Made by a program: the position numbers and the translations under genes
Part shown: piece after piece, positions 11,681-24,993 of the stretch
Position numbering within the stretch: the first letter of the stretch is position 1
Layout of the letters: each line of letters opens with the position of its first letter
Assembly (NCBI RefSeq): GCF_052324685.1
Contig: NC_135213.1
Location: 953,160 to 1,017,159, forward strand
DNA: 64,000 nt
DNA from: Brachyhypopomus gauderio
Taxonomy: Eukaryota; Chordata; Actinopteri; Gymnotiformes; Hypopomidae
Reading direction: 5' to 3'
Notes under the pieces: generated by a model
What the model was told of the DNA's origin: nothing
The model's input: only the letters and a program-made list of their open reading frames with translations
Databases searched by the model: none

Positions 11681-12239
11681 ACAAGCACAATTGCTAGCCT
11701 TATTCCAGGTTACTTATATGTGCTACTGATTAATTGGCCAATTTGATTGGTTAAGTTAAAACAAGCTTAATAGGCCAACTTGTAGCCATTTATTTGCGAA
11801 GCATACATTAATTGGGAAAGTCTGAATATCTACACGATGATGAACGGAGATATTTAATTAAATATTGGGAACATATCAGCTAATGCTAATAATTCAAAGT
11901 AGTACATGTGATTTTTGTTGACACTTAATGTTGTATATGCCATGTAATTACTTAAAAAAAATACTGATGCACATAAACACAAACGTTGTATTGCCGTGCT
12001 TAAAATCAGCGCGAGTGAAATTAGCGCCTCTATCCTTTTTGAGGTAGAACTGCACGTGAGCTTCGAGTTAAGAAGAACTTAGTGAGTTACGAATGGGTCC
12101 GGAGATTCTTAACTTACGAACGACTATAAGAACGACGTAAGTTACGAAGAGTTTCGGGAAACACTCGTAAATTTAAGAATATTTGTAAGTACGAGGTTAC
12201 GAAGTACTTAGAGTTACGAAGGTTTCGGGAAACCCACCC

Positions 12240-13841
12240 CATAGCCTTACGTTCAGGTAGCGCTAAGGAAAACAACCGCCCCCTAGGGGGAGTTGTACCA
12301 GGTAAGAGATTAATAGCGATGTCGCAGGCCCTATGCGGGGGTAGGAAGCCCGCTTTACGTTTACTGAACACCTCCCTTAGGTCGTGGTAAACAGTAGGAA
12401 CTTTCTCTAAGCCTGCTGTCTCCTCTTGGCTGTCCCCATGTTTGCCGCAGCGGGGTGCCAAGCACGACTGTTCGCACACCCTGCTCCAACAATTGATGGA
12501 TAGGTTGAGCCAGTCTATATCAGGGTTGTGGCGCTGAAGCCAAGGAAACCCTAAGATCAGCTGCAACTTGGGAGCCGCTATGACGTATGGGGTGATGGTC
12601 TCATGATGAGTCCCTATAGTCACCGTTAGAGGAACGGTTTGGTGGGTTATCTCCCCTGAGGTGAGTAACCTGCCATCTACAACGGACACAGAGAGGGGTT
12701 TCTCCAGGGGAACCAGAGGTATAGCAAGGGTGGCTACAAGGGCAGAATCAATAAAGTTACCTGTAGCCCCTGAGTCGATGAGAGCTAAAACCCGGTGTTC
12801 GTCTGAACCCCTCCATGAAACCACAACGTGGGGCATGAGACCACAAGCGGGGAAATAAGTGTCACAGCCCGTCGGTGCAACCCCGTTCACCGACGGATCT
12901 GCCCTTTTTCCCTGTAACTCTGGACACTCCGTGATTCTGTGTTCAGCCCGACCGCAATATAAGCACTTGCCCTCCCGTATGCGATTATGCCTCTCCTGAC
13001 GGGAAAGACGAGTGTGCCCCAATTGCATGGGCTGTTCGACTGCTTCGCCATCCCTGGGTGGTTTTTTACACACTGGGGACACAGGCGTTGCACTAGGCTT
13101 AGTAACCAAGCGACGGTGTTGTTTGCGTTCACGTAACCAGTTGTCTATCTTGACTGTAAGGTCAATGGCGTCGTCTAGCCCGCTGGGTGGTTCTGTGAGG
13201 GATAACTCGTCCTTTATCTCCTCACTCAATCCCTCTATAAAGATCGCCCCCAACGCATCCGAACCCCAATCGCTCTCTGCGGCTAGTGTGCGGAATTCTA
13301 AGGAGTATTCCGCGACTGTCAATCTGCCCTGTCTCAACCGTAGCAGTTTGGATGCAACCATGCCCCCAGAGGCCGGATGGAAAAATGCCTGTCGCATAGC
13401 CCGAGAGAAGTGCTCTTCAAAAGAAGAACATAGCTCTGGTTGTCTCTCCCACACCAGTGTAGCCCACCGCAGAGCATTCCCCGAAAGTAAAGCCATCACG
13501 TAGGCTACCTTGGCGCGTTCGGTAGGGAAGCGTGATGGTTGTTGCTCAAAGATTAAGGAGCATTGCAACAAGAACCCCCTGCATTCGTCCGGATCCCCGC
13601 TATAACGTGCCGGAGCGGGCATTGTGGGCTCAGTATGAGGACCAGCAGGCAACACAGCTGTACCGGAGGAAACCAGAGGGCTGGGAGACACACTAGGCAG
13701 ATCGGGTTTTTGAACCGCGATCGAGATAGCCTGAAGCTGATCGTGTATCTCCCGCAGTGCCTGCTCATGCCTACCGATGGCCTGCCCTTGTATAACGAGG
13801 ACGTTCCGCAGCTCATCGGTGGCTGGGTTAGCTGAGTCCAT
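12240..13841 (-). pseudogene. Chromovirus gag and protease (5' part of gag-pol), interrupted
   Basis: The start ATG is taken at 13841 on the minus strand (MDSANPATDEL), just after the 5' LTR. The frame stays open to 12240, where the Harbinger element cuts in. It encodes a coiled Gag N terminus, a capsid-like region (RYSGDPDECRGFLLQCSLIF onward) of the Sushi/PEG10/RTL1 type, one CCHC zinc knuckle (CLYCGRAEHRITEC) and an aspartic protease with active-site DSGA. The frame is otherwise undamaged. It rejoins the polymerase sequence at about 9078, where the interrupted peptide PERKA continues as ESYIQEAL. Confidence 0.88.
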
Positions 13842-13858
13842 AATGGCTGAAGTTGTTC

Positions 13859-14722
13859 TGTAACGTGCCACCTCCGAACACGGCGGTGACGCGTTGGTTA
13901 TAATGTGTTTAGGACTCAAGTGCAACCCCTTAGGAGTGACTGCCAAAAAACAGTAAACAAACCTCCGCGAATGCGGGAAAACCAATAAACGAAAATACAA
14001 GAGCCAGCGGTAGAAAAGCAATAAACTGAAACCTCCGCGACTGCGGGAAAACCCAAACTAAAAACCAAAAGACAAACGGCTGAAAAGCCACGAACTGAAA
14101 CCTCCGCGAATGCGGGAAAACAGAAACAAAAAACCCCGAAGGGAAAACAGTACAACGAAAACGGAGGAATATAAACGAGCAGAGAAACAAGGTAAGTAAA
14201 TAAGAAACGAAAAATACGCGGATGATAATCAACGCGTCGATAAGGACAAAAACGGAGAGAACAAAAAACACACGGAGAAACGGCTCAACGTGTCTTAAAA
14301 TAAAACAAGAGACGAGGGAGGAGAAGTGAAGTGTAGGTACAAGACCTAACACTTCTACCTGGATTACCTGTCGGTCTGTAAACCAGAACACTGGCAGACA
14401 AATCAACATAGAATAAGGGGAAACAGAGAAACAGCGGGGAAGAAAAATAGAGAGAGAGAAAGACTGAGAAACTCAGGGAGAAAAACGAGAGAAGGCGAGT
14501 GAAACACAGACGAAATGCAAGCGAGACGAAATGCAAGCGAGAGAAAACGGCTTGGGGTGTAAGCGAAAAGGCTACAAACAACTTCAGCAATGTGTTGCTG
14601 AATCACCTGTATTAAATAGGCTGCAGACAGCTGCAGTCTATTTGGCTTGATTGTCCCCAGGTCTAGCTCGTGTGCTCCTCCTAGTGGCGGCAGTAGGCAC
14701 GCGTCTGGGTCTAACCCTGACA
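13859..14722 (-). repeat. 5' LTR of the chromovirus
   Basis: 864 bp, TG...CA ends, followed on the plus strand by the TSD GAAGG. It differs from the 3' LTR by substitutions and indels, including extra bases near 14322-14337 and a duplicated ACGAAATGCAAGCGAG unit near 14513-14540. Confidence 0.9.
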
Positions 14723-14735
14723 GAAGGTGTTCTTG

Positions 14736-15062
14736 CAGATTATGACAGATTATGTATCAACATAATTCATGGCGCGAAATAACCGGTGTCGTAGCTCAAA
14801 GTTAATGGACACAAAAACACCAAAATGCCACGAAATATCTAGAGAACATTAAAGCTTATTTCTTTTCGAAACCTTTACTTGACTGTTAATAATGTAAAAA
14901 TAAAGCTGATTGTGCTTCCCCAGAACAAAGGCTCAGAAGATTAAATGTTTAATGCCTTTTCAAATCGTAAGTTTTGACCAGTGGAAATAGCCCCAGGTAA
15001 TGTTAATCTTGAGCAAATTGTCATGTTATAATAAACCATTATGCTGTACCTGTGGAAAAGGC
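14736..15062. repeat. Copy 2 of the local direct repeat (partner 5335-5647)
   Basis: Matches copy 1 in order and orientation, ending at an uninterrupted CCTGTGGAAAAGGCG where copy 1 has CCTGTGGAAGG followed by the gypsy element. It therefore acts as the empty-site paralogue of that insertion. It lies about 310 bp upstream of the MYBBP1A start codon. Confidence 0.7.
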
Positions 15063-15374
15063 GTTTCAGTAGTCTGCCTTTAGTATTTTTTTTTTTTGAA
15101 AATTGTAAGTCAAAACATAAAGCTTTTGAAAAGAAAGAAAATAAACTCTATCTTTTAAAAAATCCAGGACGTTGCATTGAAATATGAATGTGTATTGTTA
15201 ATTACATGTATTAAACATTTTATTGTAAAGCTCATTACCTTGCAGTTACCGTTTAGGATGTGCGGTACTTTTATTTTGGAATGAATGTTCACGGAAGTGG
15301 TGTCGGAAGTACTCGATTCTCTTCACGTGTTCCGTGCGTGTTCCCCACGTTCGCCTATAGCGGTGCTCATAGGA

Positions 15375-17903
15375 ATGGAAGCGACTATGGTTGAAATGGA
15401 AAACGAGTTGCCTCGACCCAAAGTCGTCGATTCCAAAGGAATTCTGAAACAGAACCGGGAATTCCTGGACTATTTCTGGGATATCGCCAAACCTGAGCGG
15501 GAGATCCGTCTGAAAGCGGTGGAGAGTCTCACGGAGCACCTGAAGAAGGCTGAAAAGGTTGGAGTGTTTACGTTCGCTAAATAGATGCATGGCCACCATA
15601 TTGCATATTATACCGATCTTGATTTAAGTTTAAGTCCTCGGACTCGTTCTTTAACAAATCTAACCAAAGTATTTTGAATGGTCACAGGGTAAATCGTATT
15701 ATCTAAGCGTATCTGACCCAGCATAACCATCATTACTCGATTCTCTCCGCTCTGTCCTCCCACGTGGGTTGAACACGCGTGGTTCTGGTCAGCCAGGTTC
15801 ACAACCATAAACCTTCAGCAGATCTTATATGAAATTCTCCTTTTACATTGCTGGTGGTCTCTTTTTACAGTTCGAATGAATTTTTGTTCAATGTCGGTGT
15901 CGGGGATTGTTTTAAACACGTGTCTTTTAGCTGTCTGTTTGGTGTTTTTTAGTCAGATGAGTTGAAATACTCGCTAAAGAGGCTTGTGGACGGGCTGTCC
16001 CACTCGCGAGAGGACGCGCGGTCCGGATACAGCGTGGCGCTGGCACAGGTGAGCACTGATACGCCAACACCAAACTTCAAATAGTAATACAGTAGTAATA
16101 CAGTGTAATAGTAATACAATAGTAATACAGTAGTAATACAGTATAATAGTAATACAATAGTAATACAGTATAATAGTAATTATAATTCCCTGTCATTGGT
16201 CAAATTTTCATAACCAGTAGGTGTTCTGGAGTGTTAGTGGGTGTGTTCATGTTAGCGCCTGATGTCTGTCTGCAGGTGCTGAGTGTGTTTGAGGAGATTT
16301 CTCTTAAAAGCGTGCTGGAGCAGATCAAGGAGAAACACAACCTGCAGACAGCCAAGAAGGTAAGAGAGATGTTCAGCAGAAGAAGATACCCTTGACATTT
16401 AGTTATGATGGTCGTACTAATGTGTCATGTGCTAGTTTGTGTTGTTCTGGTCTTTTCTGCTGGTGTGTGGATCTGTTGCACTGTGTCAGTACGTCCTCCT
16501 GAAGCGTGCTCTTTCTCTTGTGACAGAAACAAGTCAGAAATGTGGCATTTGGGTCTTTCTTTGGTGTGCTGGCCTTATCTCAGTCCACACGACTGCACAA
16601 GGTAAACACTTAACACTGATAGTTTTGTTCATTCTTGTAAACATTCTTAATTCACACCGTCATACTCTCACACTGTCGCATTCACACTGTCACACTCTCA
16701 CTGACACTGTCTCTGTCTCTTATTCACACTGTCACACTCTCACTGACACTGTCTCTGTCTCTTATTCACACTGTCACACTCTCACTGACACTGTCTCTGT
16801 CTCTTATTCACACTGTCACACTCTCACTGACACTGTCTCTGTCTCTTATTCACACTGTCACACTCTCACTGACACTGTCTCTGTCTCTTATTCACACTGT
16901 CACACTCTCACTGACACTGTCTCTGTCTCTTATTCACACTTGTCTCTCTGTCCCCCTTCTCTCCCTTTCTCCCTCGGTCACTCTCTCTCTCTCTCCCTTT
17001 CCTTCTCTAGGAGCCGCTGGTGCTGTTGGACTGTATTAAACTGTTGCAGAGTCTGGCTCAGTACAGGGATCACCTGAGAGACCTGCCCAGGAAGACCATG
17101 GTGGACATCCTGAGTGAGGTGACCTGCACACTTCTGCACTCTTCTCTGCTGAGCACTTGTAAAACCAAACTTCATCCATTCACCCAGCACTGTTAGCTCT
17201 AATCACATCCCACCACCTTCTGGAGGTTCTGTTGTGGTGATGAAATGCCCATTTAGACCTGGTCTGCTAGTGTTGTTCGAGGACAGGCACTGTGTTCAGG
17301 CGAGGTGTTCAGGTGCTGTGTGGACTCTTTATGTGGTACCAGATCTGCAGACCACGGCAGTGAGAAGAGAAGACCCAGATCGCATAATCAGAGGAGGCTT
17401 TGTCCACGCCCCCTCTCAAAGGAGGCTTTGGCCACACCCCTATCAGAGGATCATCAGTTAAAATCCCATGTCAAGTCATATGTCTCATATTTGAACCAGA
17501 CTGGTCTAGATCTTGTGAGATAGAACTTCACGTCACCCTGGTGAAATGTTTGCAGTGAAGTAGCAGATGTCCGCTTCATCTTTTTGCTACATGTACATGT
17601 ATCGTTTGGCTTCGGTCTTCTGTTGTGTAAATGCAGGTTTTGATTCCAGATAGACATTGTCTTTCCTTTGTTTACAGAAGACTTATAGTGTTGTGTGTTT
17701 TGTGGCAGACGTCAGAGGAGGTGTTTGAGGAGGTGCTGTTCAGTGCGCTGCAGTCAGATCTAACCTCAGCCCTCAGCAGTCCTGAGCAGTTGGAGCTTCT
17801 CCTGGTGGCCATGCAGAGATTCCCCTCCGTCATTAAACCAGCCAAGCTGAAGAAGCTACTGGGGACCACGGCCATCATTAACAAACAGAACCTGCCTCGG
17901 TGA

Positions 17904-17939
<36 letters not shown>

Positions 17940-18748
17940 AAAGGAAAGGTTGGAATGTCAGACAATGAGACTAATTTTGAACAAATTTTGAGATTTTAAC
18001 TTTACCTGAGAAATCATTAAAAATGACACACTCCTAATCTCACATACACACACACACATTGTCACACTGTGTGTGTTGCTAGGTTGGTGGCGTTGTTGAA
18101 AGCGTCCGCATGCTCAGTGAAGAAGGAGAGTGTTCTCCCAGGCGTTGCCATGGACCTGCTACAGGCGTCACTACGTGAGGACAGTTTCCCGCTCTTCTGG
18201 CAAGAGGCTATCATCAATGGACTGATGTCAGAGCCACCAGGCCCCACCCAGTGAGTACTGCCCTCTACGCCCAGGCCTGCCCAGTGACTTCCGTCCCCTA
18301 CACCTGTAGGGTGGTTTTAGAACCTGCTTTACTGAATCTTACAGTTGTATCTGTGAATATATGCGTAATGATCAGAGCGCTGAAGCCCCGCCCTTCTCTC
18401 TCAGTTACCTGGCCTTCCGGTTGTTGGGGGCGGCGCTGCCGTTGCTGTCGGCTCCTCAGCTGCAGGTTGTTCTATCCGGAGACGTGATGAGTCGCTATGG
18501 CGAACACGTGGTGTCTGCACAGGTGTGTTCCTACGGCAATAGCGCCGCCCTACTATCTCTGGCGCCGTCTACCTGTCTACCTACCTAGCTGTCTGTCTGA
18601 GAGGGCTGGCTTTCTGTGGGGTGGTCTGTGTGTTCTGTCTGCGTAGGCTTCTGTCTGTCCTACCCTTCAAGCTTCCTGGCAAGGACAGGGAGAGTGGGCG
18701 GGGCTTATCATGAGGGCTTTTAGGACAGAATGGTTTTGATTCTAATTT

Positions 18749-18787
<39 letters not shown>

Positions 18788-20167
18788 TGTTCACACTCCA
18801 GCTTCCAGACCGTTTCAGGTTTGCTCCGGAGATGGAGGCGTATGTGTGCACCTTCCTGCAGGGCTGTGTGGAGGCGGAGCGGCAGCTGCAGGTGGTGTTG
18901 GCCTTCACCCAGCTCACGCACCATGGCTGCCCCGCCGTGCCCTCCCATTGGAGGGTGCTGGAGCACATGATGCCAGATGCCGTGCGACGCTACGTGGACT
19001 GGCTGAAGGAGGCCTTCTGTAGCCCACAGCTTCAGAACTGCCTGGAGTTCAGCACACGCAAGCAGAGAGAGAGCCAGGAGCCCGCCATGACGTGAGACAC
19101 GCATGTGCACATGCACATTCAACTTTAAATGGCCAAACCTGGCACGGCTTTATTTAGCATTCACGTGTATGGCTTTAACACTAGAACAGCGGGATACATC
19201 AATTGACGCACATCACAACTTTTCGTCATGACTACGTGTTTGTAGGAAAAATCAGAAAAAATTTGACTGTTATTTAGAACCAGAAGGTTCTCTTAATGAA
19301 ATGGATCCCTGTAAGCTGCTTAGTGGAGGGTGTGTCTAATCTGTTGTCCGTGTCTACGCCCACAGGAAGGAAGCATGCGTGTTCCGCTTCCGGAAGTGGA
19401 TTGTCCCACGCCTAACATCCATTGTGGAAAACCAACAGATTAAGAAGGACGAGGATCTCGTTCTGGGCATCGCCAGGTTAACCCCCATATTACGTAACTT
19501 CTGCACATGAAAATATATGCAATACACATACCATGCTATGGTAATACACTGATAATGACTGAAAGGGTGAAACGTGTGTAATAAACTGTGTGTGTGTCTC
19601 TTAGGTTTATTCTCTTCCATGCGTTTTTCGACACCAAGAAGGCGACTGCTGAGATCCCAGAGACCCAGACAAAGCTCTCTGTGCCCCTTGACTCCAACAC
19701 ACGTGGTGTCACCAGCAATGCCTTCTACAGGTATCTATGCTCTGCACAGGTTTCACATGTGCACAGATGTGTGTCTCTGGATGTGTGGGAAGAAATCTTT
19801 GTTGAAGGTGTTGAGTACAGCTCTTGATCAGGTGTTTAGTAGAATGTGGGAAATGGGTTGAGTGTAAGGTCTTGACCAGGTATTTTTGAGAAAGGGGAGT
19901 GTATGATCTTGCTTATGTGTTTTGTAGAATTGCGTGGGTGTTTGCTCTTGATCAGGTCTGGGGAGTAGAATGGTAGTGAGGTGTGTAGTATTGATTGGAT
20001 GATTTCTATAATGAATGTAGGGTATTGATCAGGTCATGAACAGGGCACTGGGGAGGGAGAGGGGAGAGGTCAAAGTTCAGAGGAACGTGAGCAGTGACTC
20101 AGATGAAGAAATATAAAATAGGCAACTCTGGACTCATGCTTGTTCTGTTCTTACCCCCCCTTCCTTC

Positions 20168-20228
<61 letters not shown>

Positions 20229-20793
20229 CCCTTCTCCTCTAGTCTGCTGCAGTACATGAACGTTCTGCCTGTCCTGGGTGTTTCCATTGAGTCCGATGTC
20301 CCGAGCAGGAGGAGGCTTCTGGGTGTGATGGCAGATGGCTCCATGTGGGTTTCCTGCCTTGCACAGTACGCCAACACGCTGCTGAAACAGGACACACACA
20401 TACGGAGTGTTCGGACCTACAGCACTGAGCACACACAGGCCTGGGACAGGTAATAAAACACAGTGCTGAACACACAGGCCTGGGACACATGGATTCTCTG
20501 AATGGTGTGTGCTTTATTACAGTGATACTGTAGTTGGAACAAGAACTCAGCAATTCAGTACTCTGTGTGTGTGTTAGCATGCTGCAGTCAGTGGAGTCTC
20601 TGAGGAAGAAGGCTAAGAAGTCTCCTGCTCCTGAACACACAGCCTTTCAGCATCTCCTTCTCATCGTTGGCATGCAGATATTCAAGGTCTGTGTGAGGGT
20701 GTATAGGTGGTGGTGATGGTGGTGTGTGTGTGTGTGTGGAGGTGTGTAGGTGGTGGTGGTCTGTGTGTGGAGGGGTGTAGGTGGTGGGTGGGT

Positions 20794-20849
<56 letters not shown>

Positions 20850-23800
20850 GTAAGGGTGTAGTTGGTGGTAGTGAGTCTGGGGGTGTAAATTGTGTGTGCG
20901 TGTGGAGGGGTGACTCCTCTTCATTATCAGCATATAGATATTAAATATCCAGAAAAATTTGCACTGAAATGTGTAGAGTGTGTGTGCAGGCTCCAGAGTC
21001 TGTGTGTGTTCTGTTCAGTGTGTGTGTGTCTGTCCGTCCGTCCAGTATGTTGCATTCTGTCTTAATATTTATTGGGCAATGTGTGTGTGTAGTCTCCAGA
21101 GGACAGTGTGGAGTTACTGTCAGATCTACGGAGCAGCATGGAGAAAGCTCAGGAGAAGAAATCGAAGAAGAAAAAGAAGCAAGCAGGTGAGACCCAGCTC
21201 AGCATCCATGGTTTACAGCTCTGCATCCATGGTTTACAGCTCGGCATCTATGGTTTACAGCTCGGCATCCAGGGATTACAACTCGGCATCCAGGGTTTAC
21301 AGCTCAGCATCCAGGGTTTATAGCTCAAAGTTCAGAGTTTACAGCTCAGCATCCAGGGTTTATAGCTCAAAGTTCAGAGTTTACAGCTCAGCATCCAGGG
21401 TTTATAGCTCAGTATCCAGGGTTTACAGCTCAGTATCCAGAGTTTACAGCTATGTGTCCAGGGCTTACAGTTCAGCGTCCAGGGTAATGTGACTCCACAC
21501 ACTGTAGTGCGCATCAGGAACTGTCCCCACAGTCTGAATTATTGAACAACGTGAGAGCCATGATAGAATATACTCACCAGCCACTTTATTAGGTGTACTG
21601 GAAACATTCCTCAGAGAGTCTGGTCCGTTTTGATATGATTGCATCATGCCGTCTGCTGCACATCCATGGTGCGAATCTCCCGTTCCATCACATCCCAAAG
21701 GTGTTCTATTGGATTGAGATCTGGTGACTGTGGAGGCCATTCGATTACAGTGAACTCATTGTCGTGTTCAAGAAACCAGTCTGAGATTATTCGTGCTTTA
21801 TGACATCAGAAGATGGGTACACTGTGGTCATAAAGGGATGGACATGGTCAGCAACTACTCAGGTAGGCTGTGGCGTTGAGACGATGCTCAATTGGTACTA
21901 ATGGGCCCAAAGTGTAGCCATTCTCCTCTGACCTCTGGCATCAACAAGGTATTTGCACCCACAGAACTGCCGCTCTCTGGATATTTTCTCTTTTTCGGAC
22001 CATTCTCTGTAAACCCTAGAGATGGTTGTGCGTGAAAATCCCAGTACATCAGCAGTTTCTGAAATACCAGCCCATCAAGCACCAACAACCATGCCACATT
22101 CAAATCACCTTTCTTCCCCATTCTGATGCTCAGTTTGAACTGCAGCAGATTGTTTTGGCTATGTCTACATGCCTAAATGTATTAAGTTGCTACCATGTGA
22201 TTGGCTGATTCGACATTTGCTACTGCTAATGAGCAGATGGACAGGTGATCGGTGAGTGTATGTAATAGTAGCCTGAGTCATGATCTGTGGTGTGTGCTTC
22301 AGGTGAAGACAGTTCAGAGCCCCACTGGGTGGAGGTGGTGGTGGAGATCCTGCTGTCTCTGCTCGCCCAGCCCAGCCGTCTCATACGCAACGTCTGTAAA
22401 ACAGCCTTCAACCGCATCTGCCCCCACCTGACGGAGCCAGCCCTGCACGCTATACTGGATGTACGACTCGCGCGCACGCACACACACACACACACACACA
22501 GAGCATGTATTCTGTTATCTCCTAACCTGTGTGTGTGCGCTGTTTTAAGACGGTGTTTCTAAAGCCTTGATGCTGGTTTGAAGGTTTTAGACCCGAGTAA
22601 AGATGAGGGTGCAGTGGAGGTGATGGACATGGGAGAGAAGACGACGGAGGAAGATGATGAAGAGGAAGAGGATGAAGAGGGAGAGGAGGAAGAAGAGGAT
22701 GAAGAAGAGGAGGATGAAGGACAGGTGAGTGAACCACACCTCCACCCTCAGTCCAGACTCAGCCCTGCATAACCACACCTCCACCCTCAGTCCAGACTCA
22801 GCCCTGCATAACCACATCTCCACCCTTAGACCAGACTCAATCCTACATCATCAGACCTCCACCCTCAGACCAGGCTCAGCCCTACATAACCACATCTCGA
22901 CCCTTAGACCAGATTCAACCCTACATCATCAGACCTCCACCCTCAGACCAGGCTCAGACTTGCATAACCACATCTCGACCCTTAGACCAGATTCAACCCT
23001 ACATCATCAGACCTCCACCCTCAGACCAGGCTCAGACTTGCATAACCACACCTCCACCCTTAGATCAGACTCAGCCTTACATAACCACATATCCACCCTT
23101 AGATCAGACTCAGCCCTACATAACCACATCTCCACCCTCAGACCAGACTCAGCCCTACATAACCACACCTCCACCCTCAGACCAGACTCATCCCTACATA
23201 ACCACACCTCCACCCACCACAGATGATGGTCTGATAGATCCAGTCAGTTGCTTACATGTGGCATCACTTTTAGTAGAAGAAGAAGTAGAAGAGTCTCTTC
23301 TTTAGACTCAGTCTGAGATGTTTCGTTTGCTCTGTTAGCACTGAACTGAAGGGTTCATCGCCAATTCAGTGACCTGCAGTGGGTGCATGTCAATTTAGAT
23401 GTTTATACACCTGTCAATAGGATGGGGAGGAACCGGCCCTGGCAAGCGACGATGATGATGATGAAGAAGAAGATGATGATGATGATGATGATAACAGTGC
23501 CATGGAGGAAGAGGAGGTGGACCAGGACTTTCGTCTGGAACTGATGAAGGTTCTACATGGGCAGAACGCTTCCGTAAGCATGCGTGTCCTAACATTAAAC
23601 ACAGCTTTTCCAGACTGTTGGTCACACAAACTTCCTGCTCCATGCTAGTGCAGGGAGAAGAGGCTAGTTATGAGAGACCAATACATCTGCTTTAGAGTGG
23701 AAAATTTCAAAATAATAGTCACAGCAGGAGTGTGGAGAAAGACTGATGAAATGGTGGTTAAGTGAAAGTTGTTGTTCAGGTCAACGAGGAGGAGGAGGAG

Positions 23801-24836
23801 GAGGAGCTGAACGACGAGGAGATGATGAAGCTGGACGAGCGTCTAGAGGCTTTGTTCCGCGAGCAGAAGAAGAAGCGTGAGGGCCGGCGGGATGAGAAGA
23901 AGCGCGTGCAGAAGGAAAAGACACTCGTGCGGGACTTCAGGATTAAAGTGGGTTGCTCCCGCACACCAGGATGGTTCCAGGCATAGAGAACTCCTCTTTC
24001 CCTGGAGCTAACTGTGTGCGTGTGTACGTGCAGGTGCTGGACCTGCTGGAGGTCTTCCTATCTAAGCAGGGCTCCAGTGGTCTGGTGTTGCAGGTGGTGG
24101 AGCCCCTCCTGGCCGTGATTGAGAAGAGCATGACTTCAGAGGTCGAGCAGCAGGAGCAGGACTTCCTGCGCAGAGCTGCAGACATCTTCAGGTGCACCAC
24201 ACCTCCTCATACACACCTCCACACACACACAATTCCTCCTCACAGACCTCCTCTACACACACACACACACACACACACACCTTCTCCACACACCTTCTCC
24301 ACACACACGTCTACATAGATTGTGGGAGTTACTGGGGCAACATGCTGAGGGAGGGGTGTGTGTGTGCGTATGTGTGAATGCGTATGTGTGTGTGTAACAG
24401 GAACCAGCTGTGTCGTGGAAAACAGTACTGCAAAGAAGTAGAGGGGCGAGAGGCGGAGCTTCATGAGATGCTAGAGCGTCTGATTGGCCGAGCGCAGAAG
24501 CTACAGGACGGGTCGGTGGCGCTGTACTACTTCAGGTGAGACGAGAGTGTAGGACCTCACCTGGACACAGGTGGGACGGTCCGTCAACACTAAATGAGCT
24601 TGGTGGAAAAACTTCTGAAGACTTACACGAACAAGGAAATGCTTGTGTTCAGTTGTTACTTTATGTAATGTTAATGTGTTATATGTTTAGTGGTTGTGAG
24701 TCATCATGTGTGTGCACGTGTGTGTCTTTTCCAGCGCTGCACTCTATCTGGTTAAAGTGTTGAGGGGTGTGGTGAAGGAAACAGATTCCACACAGACTCC
24801 TGCCACACAGGTGTAGTATAGCACCCACCCACTGAT

Positions 24837-24885
<49 letters not shown>

Positions 24886-24993
24886 TATATCATCCATACA
24901 CTGATTGTGTGGTTGTGTGTACTATAGCACCCACACACTGATCCTGTTGTTGTGTGTGTATGTGTGGTATAGCACTCGCACACTGATCCTGTT

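Larger units (their letters stand above)
9082..12239. mobile_element. PIF/Harbinger DNA transposon, autonomous-type layout
   Basis: A 3158-bp element with inverted termini GGGTGGGTTTCCC, flanked by CAG (9079-9081) and CAT (12240-12242). A 3-bp CWG-type duplication with one substitution explains this and restores the chromovirus reading frame across the site. Sub-terminal regions are rich in ACGAA, CTTAGA and GTAAC motifs on both sides. It carries two convergent genes, a Myb/SANT-like protein on plus and a HARBI1-type transposase on minus, the standard two-gene arrangement of this superfamily. Confidence 0.9.
5648..14722 (-). mobile_element. Decayed Ty3/gypsy chromovirus (Sushi-like), split by a Harbinger transposon
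   Basis: The whole insertion lies between two copies of the 5-bp TSD GAAGG (5643-5647 and 14723-14727). The LTRs are at 5648-6480 (3') and 13859-14722 (5'), both with TG...CA ends. On the minus strand the order is gag, protease, reverse transcriptase, RNase H, integrase, chromodomain. That order plus a C-terminal chromodomain defines a chromovirus, and the Gag resembles the Sushi/PEG10/RTL1 type. The polymerase part has several frameshifts and an in-frame stop. A polypurine tract, seen on the plus strand as a C-run at 6482-6495, abuts the 3' LTR. A Harbinger element (9082-12239) interrupts the region between protease and reverse transcriptase. Confidence 0.93.

Noticed and set aside
16439-17077. 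212-codon open frame rich in SYSHCHTLTDTV repeats
   Set aside because: It is the 42-bp minisatellite in MYBBP1A intron 4 read through; it overlaps exons 4 and 5 in the wrong frame.
20682-20944. Cys/Val or His/Thr repeat proteins on both strands
   Set aside because: Translations of TG/AC microsatellite DNA; the same applies at 18742-18970, 24744-25052, 33627-33861 and 53933-54315.
20980-21492. 170-codon open frame with SASRVYS repeats
   Set aside because: It runs out of frame over exon 14 and the 21-bp minisatellite.
22729-23226. 165-codon open frame with HNHTSTLRPDSA repeats
   Set aside because: Product of the 39-bp minisatellite in intron 16; period divisible by three, no start context, no homology.
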